From positions 1 through 64,000 of the forward strand of contig JAYWVB010000062.1 in the NCBI GenBank assembly GCA_039881045.1: DNA of 64,000 bases, written 5' to 3'. Both the position numbers and the translations under genes were made by a program. This document shows positions 56,385 to 64,000 of this stretch, in pieces (the stretch's first letter is position 1; the number at the start of each line of letters is the position of its first letter). Under the pieces are notes generated by a model. It was not told the DNA's origin. It was given only the letters and a program-made list of their open reading frames with translations, and ran no database searches. Source of the stretch: Chaetomium olivaceum (taxonomy: Eukaryota; Ascomycota; Sordariomycetes; Sordariales; Chaetomiaceae).

Positions 56385-58260
56385 TCCGGGATTTTGGGTC
56401 TGTAACAACAACGAATGTATTGTACCTATACCTCGGTTTCCCGTTTTCGGTATAAAATCTAGATGGGTCTCCTTTCCGACATGCCAGGTCGGATTGCGTT
56501 GCCTGGCTGCAAATCATTTGCGCTGCCGTCAGCACTGTATCTGACTCGGCTCCAATTCCACTCGATTGCATGCCTTTGGATGTTGGTATCAGTCAGAATA
56601 CGGCAACCTGTCACGAGCGGAGCCTCCAGCCCCAACAAGCCCACACCTCGTCCAAGGTGGTTGCACAAGATCGCGATCCAACGTTGCAGCCGATTGATCC
56701 CTCAGATCCCGAGCCTTGGCACTGCAACTCCTGCCCCCTGGTCTTCCTCAATAACCGTCCCGATCTGTATACACCAAGTATTCGAGAGCGATCGAGTTCC
56801 CCGCAGTCCCATCTTCTCGCGATCGGGAGCCTGGAAGATGGAGAAATAATCTACCAGCGGAGCATCAGCCCCGTTATGGAGCATCCCCATTGTGCCTCGA
56901 CCATAGCCTTCGGTTAATATCCCCAACCACTTCCTTCACCACCCCCATCTCCACGATCCGTGGAACTGGTGAAACAAACCTCCTTTGGCCCCCAAAAGAA
57001 CCGTCCCACACCCCGCTGATGGATCAGCATTATCGAGAACTACCAAACCTACACCGCCCGTAGCACGAGCTCCATCCCCGATCGGCACATCGGCACACCT
57101 GTGCCGCTTACCAAAACGCCCGGGCAACACCAACAGCTCAAACAACAACACAAAGTCCCTTCCCCGCGCCGCCCGCCGCCGCGGAACCCCGTCCCCGAAA
57201 CCCGCAAACCTCCTACCAACAACCGAGCGAGCTGTGCCTGCGCCTCACATTTCAGCCCTACACACCCCTCTCGCCTCTTCAAACACGATGCCGATGCTGA
57301 CTGGTTGACAAACACCAAAGCGTCAGACAGACGGGTAATCAAGAAAATGACAAAGACAAAAAAGAATGATACGAAGTAGTCCATTAGTTGACCATTTTTT
57401 GACCCTCCCGTCCCTCTATGGATGATAATGCGCCTATGCATGCATGAGAGTAGTAGTAGATATTAGATGCAAAAAGCCATCAAAAACCAGCGCAAAACAA
57501 GAGTTAGAAAAGCAAACACAAAACCACAAACAGCGGAGACGAAAACGGTAGTATAAGAATCATGGCCTAATATTCTGCGGCACAAACACGGCCGGTGCTG
57601 TTTCGACCCGGCCCTCTTTCACAACCGCGCCTCCCACCATCATCACTCAACCCAACCGTAAACCCTCCAACTCCAAAACCCGTTTTCGCGGGCAAGGGAC
57701 AGAGTGAATCAGCCAGTGAAAGGAATGAGGGTTTAGCGAGGTGAGACCAGTGAGTAAGAAACGTGAGAGGAGAAGAGATCAAGGAGAAACCCCCCCCCCG
57801 GTCGCCCAAAACGGGATGACATGACCCTCCCCAACGCCTGTGCCGTGCCGCGCTGCCCGCCCATTTGACCGTCCACACAACGCCAGTTTTGCCCTTGGTC
57901 GTATTTGATGACCGACCGGCTGGCACACTGCCCTGACCGGCCGACCCCGCTGACCCAATGATCCTCGTATCGTAACGTGACATGAGAAAAAGAGAAAAGA
58001 AAACAAATAATGCGCCATTGAACCCCAAGCCCATGTCCCCCATACCCCCGAGTACCCAGACAAAGGAAACGGTTTGGTGATATGTGTGTGTGTGTGTGTG
58101 TTGTGCGGTGATTAAAGAGTGTAGACGGAGAGAGAGAGAGGGAAAGAATGCCATGCCGCCATACCATGCAACCCGACATAGAGAGAGAGGTAGAGAGATA
58201 GAGTCAACAAAAGAAAGATAAGAAAGAAAAAAGGGAGGGATGGGCAAGAAAAAGGGATGA
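56385..58260. other. Intergenic and 3' UTR, microsatellites
   Basis: No gene I can support; frames at 56463-56917 have neither motif nor splice context. A (TG)9 tract at 58083-58100 and (GA)n tracts at 58128-58140 and about 58180-58199 lie in the probable 3' UTR of the Myb-like gene. Confidence 0.45.
58083..58140. repeat. (TG)9 and (GA)6 microsatellites
   Basis: Dinucleotide tracts at 58083-58100 and 58128-58140, downstream of the Myb-like gene stop. Confidence 0.9.
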
Positions 58261-59431
58261 TTAGCTGCCCTGCCCCCGATTAATAATGGCATCGATCCCC
58301 ATATCTCCAACACTCGGCAGGCGCCCGCCATGCCCCATATACGGGCTCGTCCCCTGGCTGCCCGACCCGGACCCCTGGACCGGCGCACCGCCGCCATACC
58401 CGCCCGCGGTCCCCGTGCTCGACACGCTGTTGCTATACCCGTGCCCGTGGTGCGCCTGCTGCTGGTGTTGCTGCTGCTGCTGGTGTCCATACCCGCCGTA
58501 ACCGCCATACCCGGCCGCGGCCGTGGCTTGTGGGTGGTGCTGGTGCTGGTGCGGGTGCATGGTGGCGAAGGCGTGGGAACCGCCTGCGCCCGAACCGCCT
58601 GACCCGGAGCTGCCGCCGGGGGTGGAGTGGGCACCGGTGGTGGAGCCGCCTGTCTCGGGGGAGCTATAGGACTGGTCGGCGACGTCGACGTCGTCGACGG
58701 GGGTCAAGCAGCCCAGGCCGCCGTCGTCGTCATAGGCGGTCAGAGGCTGGCCCGACTCGAGCCGCTCGCGGCGGGCGTAGGCGCGGGCGTGGGATTGAAT
58801 GTTTTTGAGGCCGTTGGACATGCACTAGGGAAAGGTTGTGAGTATGGACGAGTGTGTGGGGATGGTGGGGGTGATAGCATACCTGCATCTCAACGACGTT
58901 CCACTTCTCGCCGCACCGCGAGGCGAGCGGTTGCCAGATCTCCTTGCGCATGCTCATGTATTCCTTGCACAGGCGCTCCAGCTTGCGGTTGTCAAAGTCG
59001 TTTTGGCCGCGGCGCTCCATCAGCCGCTCGTGCCTCTTCCGGCACGCGTTGCCCGTCTTGCCCTGGAAGGCCTCCCGTTGGATCTGGTTCCAGTTCTTGC
59101 CCATCGCCCGCAGCGCCAACAGTGTTCGGTCGTCCTCCTGGTTCCACGCCCCGGATGATGCCCGGTGTTGTGTCGGCAAGGGCCCACCTACGGGCCCGCC
59201 CATGGCGGGACCTGCCTGCGGCATCTGGAGAGGAGGGACGGCGCTGACTGCATATGGGTCGTATTGCGGCATGGGCATGCCACCGGCGCCGGCTGTGGAG
59301 AGATCGCCATAGAACCCGGACAGCTGCCGGGGGTTTTGGTAGTAGGACATGGTGGGGACGGTGGAAGCGAGTGATACTGGAATGTGTTGTTGGTATTGTT
59401 GATGGCTCGGCGTGCGTGTCAGGTCGGGCAT
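58261..59431 (-). CDS. Myb/SANT-like DNA-binding protein
   Basis: A nuclear regulator with one Myb/SANT-type domain. Exons 59431-58883 and 58824-58261 (GTATGC...TAG) give 370 residues without frame breaks. The start is MPDLTRTPSHQQYQQ; MSYYQNPRQLSGFYG downstream is an alternative. The DNA-binding helix bundle is at about residues 92-145: GAWNQEDDRTLLALRAMGKN, WNQIQREAFQGKTGNACRKR, HERLMERRGQ. A second conserved block follows (NRKLERLCKEYMSMRKEIWQ, RCGEKWNVVEMQ, then CMSNGLKNIQSHARAYARRE). The C-terminal half is Gly/Ser/His/Gln-rich with poly-Gln. The long upstream region and long 3' UTR suit a regulated gene. Targets unknown. Confidence 0.8.
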
Positions 59432-62400
59432 GATACGAAGGTCGCCTCTTCAGCCGGTGCCCTCTGTGCTGAGGGTGTCAAGCCGAGAGGGAACGGGGAG
59501 CGGACGGCGTTTCGTAGTCGGGAGGTTGCGGTTCTCGATGGGGTTCTCCAAACGATTAGGTTCTACTCCGAAGCTATCTCGACGACTCGGCGTCAAGCAA
59601 GGCCCCGCTTGAAAGCTTGGGAGCAGGATGGGGATGCAATGTTTCGTATCAAACGAAAGGGCTGGCCAGCAACCAGCAAGGATGAGAAAAACGAAGGCGA
59701 TACGAGAGTAAGGAAAACCTAGGAAAGGAAATCAGGAAAGAGGAAAAACTAGGTCGCGAGGCGGCGGGTCGAAGGGCTCGAGGACTGAAGAATGGCTAAG
59801 GCCGGCCGGAGAGGAGGAGGAGAGGCGGTCGACTTATAATATCTCCAGGCTACGGAGGAGACCCGGTGCGGAAACAACAAGATGAGGTGAGTGGAGGGGC
59901 CGTTTCTGCGGGTCCCCGATCTGCGTTGAGGGTCCCGGTGAAAGAAAGATGGACAGGACCGGGGTAGGAGATCTGAAACAAGGGTAGAGCTGTAGAGAGA
60001 GCCTGCTTGATGAAACTAAGCATGTGTATCTGAACGACCGCGGGGGGCGACCAGCGGCCTCTGTCAGTGGCTGGCGAGTTTCGGGATGGCGTTTGTTTGA
60101 AGATGGGCGGCTACAAAGTTGGCCCTCTGGGTGGAAGATGCCGGAAGGGCGGTTAAGACTTGATGGGCCATGGGGGTCTGGCGCCGGACAAGGGGGGGTA
60201 CCAGTAGCGATGGGGCCGGATTCTGTTTCCCAGGTTCCTTTTCTGTTGCCGGCAAAAAGAAGAGATCGAGGACTGGCGGCAATAGACAACAGCATTGCAG
60301 TGCCGCTGGGCGAGTAACTAACAGGAACAAGGGTATCAAGACCCCAAGGGTCCAACGGCACAAGGCACAAGGCACAAAGCACGAACGAGGGCACGCGAGC
60401 GAGACAATACACACATTCACCCTCGTAACCGTCATGCCCAATACCGAGAATCCCAGCGGGGTTCCTCTCTTTCGCTTAGCGCATGGTGCGGTGCTGTGCC
60501 GCGACCTTGCCATGGCGCTGCGGTGTGCAGGCGAAGCAGGTACCCAGAAGCAGGTACCGCGGATCTCAGATGCATGGCCCAATGCGGGAAACCATGTTGT
60601 GGAGTACAGGAGCGGGAAGTGTCAAAAAATAGAACAGGGTACGCTCAGACAGCGGCTCGGAATGCGTGTTAGCCGCCAGCCAGCCAGCCTTACGCGCAGA
60701 ACCCCAAGCCTTGTCTCCACGCAACTTCATTTGCCGTGTCTTGATGCTCGCGATGCGTGGATCGTGAGTCCGAGCATGAGTAAGGCTGCCTTTTAATGCT
60801 CTTCAATGGAGCTTTGGGAGTAGTAGATAAATAAAACCCGAGCAAAGGAAATATCGGCACCGCAATGGCGGCTTTAGAAACAAACATAAAAGAAACATTT
60901 GGAACGGAGAAACAGAAAAGGGCCAGGGCGGCGGCCCTCGGCGGCCGGCGATCGAGATCTGACCCAATCTGCGACTGGCCGCCTTGCAGACGAGGCCAGC
61001 TGCCGCCATCAACGAGACCCCTGAGAACCCGACAGAACGGCAACCTCTCAGGGTGAAGGTATCGGCAGACACTCGACTGACCCCAAACAGCCGAGAGAGA
61101 CACGAGCACTGGCGCGCGACAATAACGGCGGAGGTGAGCGTCTCGCGAGACCTGGGCGGCTGGAAATTGCAAAGGGCTGCGACGTTGCAGCTCTCGGTAT
61201 CAACGTCGCAACGGCAGAAAATAAACAGGCGCCGGGAAAGCCAAGTTCGGATCCGGCGGGGAGAAAGAGTTGCGGTTTGTCGTGATGGCGCGTTTTGGAA
61301 CCGCGTGGATGCTTTGGAATCGGTCGCTGGCGGCAATGCGGGAAGAACACGGCGCTCAGCGAACCATTCAGCGAGCCACTCAGCTCGGCTTGCCAGATCC
61401 ACTCAAGCGAAAAGGCAGCGCGAAAAAGGGCCATCGGAAGATGAGATGAAACATGGCTTGTTGGTTCTCGCGACCTGAGGAAGCTGTCGGATTGGTTGTT
61501 CGGGACAAGGGCAGGAAAGAGCGTAAGATGCTGCAGTTGAAATGAAAAACGCAGAGGCGCGCGTCAATTCTGTCGCTCGGGAAGCACCCGCTGTGGTGGG
61601 GGCCAGTTTCCGATTGGTTTTTTTTTCCATTGGCCGATCGAGCAGTGGGGTTCCTGCACAGTTGCAATGCAAACAAACCCCAGGATAAAAAAAACTTGAA
61701 AGCGGGTAATCGTAATCGGTCCACTAACAATATTGCGTATTAGAGCACCGGAATACTGTTAGTGGCTACCTATTTTGATGTCCTGTCCTGTTTGTGACGG
61801 GAGCGCTTGCCCACTTTTAGCCTCTGCCGTGTTGACACTGGCCAGATTTGATCGGGCCGCTCCAGATCTGTCAATCCCCCACCTTCTCCCGAGACAGCGT
61901 CCTGCCATCGAAAATGTGTGCCGCAAAATCAATTAGATCTTGCTTGCCTGTAGGTTTGCGAGGTAGGCATTCATTTCCAACAACTCGATGAGATGCTCCC
62001 TGTACTAGGCACTACGTCCCATCTCTAACTCTAATCGTCGGCCGTCGCTGATGGTGCGCGCGACCTTGGGATGTTGGCCATGTTCCTCCCGGCGAAGAGA
62101 GCAGGGTAGCCGTCCTTCGCAACAATCCAAGCATCACATCGAGCGGCACAGAAGTCACATTGAAGAGACAAACTGACAATGCCCACTGACTTGTGCGCCC
62201 CTTTCCCCTCGATTCGGCAATCAATGATTTGATAATTTTCATCTCGAACATTGACTTTATCCACGCCTCACTCAGCCGCAACTTCACATCCGCAGCAATG
62301 TCGGGTACATCAGATGGCAGGCCAAAACATCTACGGCCCCCATCGATGCTCAGTGGCCGTTTTGTTTCGAAACATTTCAGGCCTTGGTCAGGCCATTCCA

Positions 62401-64000
62401 GGCCATGGCTGCATGGAAGGGCCGGTCTTCTGTGTGATCTACCCGGTGCGCGGTGATCACGGGCCAGCGTCGTGTTCGGAGATCACATTCCCAGGCTGGG
62501 CTGCCGAGGCCGTGGCCGGGGCCAAGGCCGGGGTTGGGGCCGGATAGGCCGGGCCAAGGGCCAAGCAAGCCCCGGCCGAGTCTGGTGAACCCCGAACACA
62601 CACAACCCACCATGGCATTGCGTCATAACCGATTCCCTTTCTTACGAGCCATGGGCCCCTGTCAGCTCTGCCTCGAATGCCCATCATCATCAGACACGCC
62701 CGCGCCGCATCCGATCTGATAAGGGCAGTATTATTCACGCTAAATGCCCTGTTGGTTCGAGCCCTGCTTCAGCTCCATCCTCTAACTCTCTCGGCCCGGC
62801 AGCGCGCGATTTACCCATTATTCGGTTCGGTTTTATTTTAGATCGCAATACGGCCCGGTGTTACGTGATCGAACCAACACTCCCACCTCCAACTCCCGCT
62901 TCCCGTCAAGAAAAGCAACAGTTCCTGGCTGTGGCTTGGTTGTAAAATCATTCCGGGTGATTCCACTCGTGACTCGTGGGTTACCACGTGCTAAGAGCCG
63001 GGTGTATCTTTAGTGGTAGATGTCGCCCAACACAGAGAGGCTATGCCGGCCTGCGCCGAATACGGGCCCCACTCTCCGGCCGTTGTCCGGAAGACAGGCT
63101 CGGTCGGGCTCTGACCTCCGGGCATCACCCCGGGCTTTGTTCCAGACGAGCATACAACGCCCAAATAATTTGTCGTCTTCATTGCATCGGCTTAATGATA
63201 ACTAGCGAGGTAATTCTGCATTGTGGCTGCTGCTGTCCCTCCTGAAACACACAGCTTAGGGCTCTCGGACAGCTACCGATCAACGGTATGGGTCTTCACT
63301 AAGGTTGCATCATGGCCCATGTTGGCCCCCAACGGTGGCCGGTCTCAAATCTTGCAGCTCGCCTATCTCGCTTGGCATATCGGGACATCACACCGCGGGG
63401 ACGCATCTCGGAGGCGGTGGTATCACTCAAAACGTCGAAACCACGCTGCGCCATCGCAAACTTGGGGTCCGAAATCTGGCGAATGACTCTATCCCTGACG
63501 ATAAACTTCACAACTTTGCCGGGTGTCTACGTTGGTGTAACGGTGCAGCAGTTCTGCGCCTCCAGGAGCCAAGTCCCGGGGGACTGGTCCCGCTTGTTGG
63601 ACGCATGATGTTGGTCGCCGCCGCGAGATCGCAGATGCCCACTGGCCACCCCTGAGATTGTTCAGCATGTGTATTTTGTGCCGCTCTGGACTGATGATGC
63701 AAGATTGTCGAGCCGGCCGAAAGTCACAGTTTGCGAGTGCCAGAGGGAAACTTTTGGTAGGGTCTCCTGATTTCTCGCCCTTCAATGGCAACCACACAAA
63801 CTTAGGTAGCTATCCTGTTGACGTGCAACATCCGCCGTCCTCCTTCATCCTATGGCTGACCGAAATAACCATGGTCTAGTTATATAATCCAGTTTAAGTC
63901 AATGCCTCGTCCCTCCTGCTCGAAAACGATATGGCGTAGCTGAAGTCTTCCTACCCCAAGCCTCTGCCAGGCTCTCCCGCCCTTATTTATTCCATCAACC
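59432..64000. other. 4.6-kb stretch without supportable gene
   Basis: Many overlapping frames occur on both strands but none has a recognisable domain or joins into a spliced gene. Items seen: (GGCACAA)3 at 60357-60377; a GGCC-rich low-complexity stretch at about 62380-62590; an 11-bp inverted repeat TGTTGGTTCGA at 62750-62760 with its complement at 62869-62879. A minus frame at 62031-62264 (CDFCAARCDAWIVAKDGYPA) might be a terminal exon but has no partner I can find. The first few hundred bases are probably 5' UTR and promoter of the Myb-like gene. Confidence 0.4.

Noticed and set aside
55113..56411. 432-codon open frame antisense to cox10
   Set aside because: A shadow of a GC-rich gene; the plus strand encodes a complete COX10 with all family motifs.
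60000..61480. Several 100-200-codon frames on both strands
   Set aside because: They overlap each other, lack domains and do not splice into one product; they look like chance frames in the Myb gene's upstream region.
62745..62885. Two B-box-like strings (GGTTCGAGCC and the reverse GATCGAACC)
   Set aside because: Neither has an A-box or pairing stems in the proper position; they are only an 11-bp inverted repeat.
1..64000. CRISPR arrays, operons, prophage or other prokaryotic systems
   Set aside because: No regularly spaced repeats of that kind; spliceosomal introns and fungal families show nuclear fungal DNA.

Overview
This window reads as nuclear DNA of a filamentous ascomycete, most likely a Sordariomycete and perhaps close to the Chaetomiaceae (inference). 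The support is short spliceosomal introns (about 50-140 bp, GT...AG, often with a CTAAC/CTAAT branch site), GC-rich third codon positions in most genes, and fungal families: a Zn-cluster regulator, 2EXR proteins, DUF1479, an OCH1-like GT32 enzyme and a STAND-type N-terminal domain. There are no prokaryotic features, no CRISPR array, no rRNA and no convincing tRNA.

Layout. 1-3.3 kb: intergenic DNA holding a decayed protein-kinase-like gene (minus). 3.3-9.3 kb: a DUF1993 protein (plus), a DUF1479 dioxygenase-like gene (minus), then a divergent Zn-cluster transcription factor (plus). 9.6-14.1 kb: a Cys-rich single-pass membrane protein (minus), a GT32 glycosyltransferase (plus) and an 81-residue orphan (plus). 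15-19 kb: a STAND-N/beta-propeller-like gene (plus) and a newly recognised small secreted protein gene (minus). 20.9-24.3 kb: DEAD-box helicase Dhh1 (minus), divergent from a mitochondrial-type J-protein (plus). 25.6-33 kb: three 2EXR-related loci (one intact, one remnant, one with a 168-bp tandem repeat) around a coiled-coil protein. 33-34.6 kb: an AT-richer gene-free island. 34.6-41.2 kb: a coiled-coil orphan, a small cupin and an F-box protein. 41.7-50 kb (minus): sulfite oxidase with cytochrome b5, and a very large Cys/His-rich protein. 50.8-59.4 kb: transaldolase (minus), an orphan (plus), COX10 (plus) and a Myb-like factor (minus). 59.4-64 kb: no supportable gene.

The genes do not form a pathway. 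Mitochondrial functions recur (J-protein, sulfite oxidase, COX10) but nothing indicates co-regulation. Divergent pairs that could share promoters are DUF1479/Zn-cluster factor and Dhh1/J-protein.

Reading frames need caution. Eleven otherwise recognisable genes need one or more single-base corrections, mostly single-base losses, often in G/C runs or triplet repeats. Dhh1, which is almost invariant in fungi, carries three losses within about 50 bp that cancel out. I read this mainly as base-level assembly error, not mass pseudogenisation. The coordinates of those genes are reliable as loci but not as exact proteins. Nothing here is clearly a new biological system. The items most worth follow-up are the small secreted protein, the repeat-bearing 2EXR protein, the dispersed GGTACC-centred palindromes and the large Cys/His protein.
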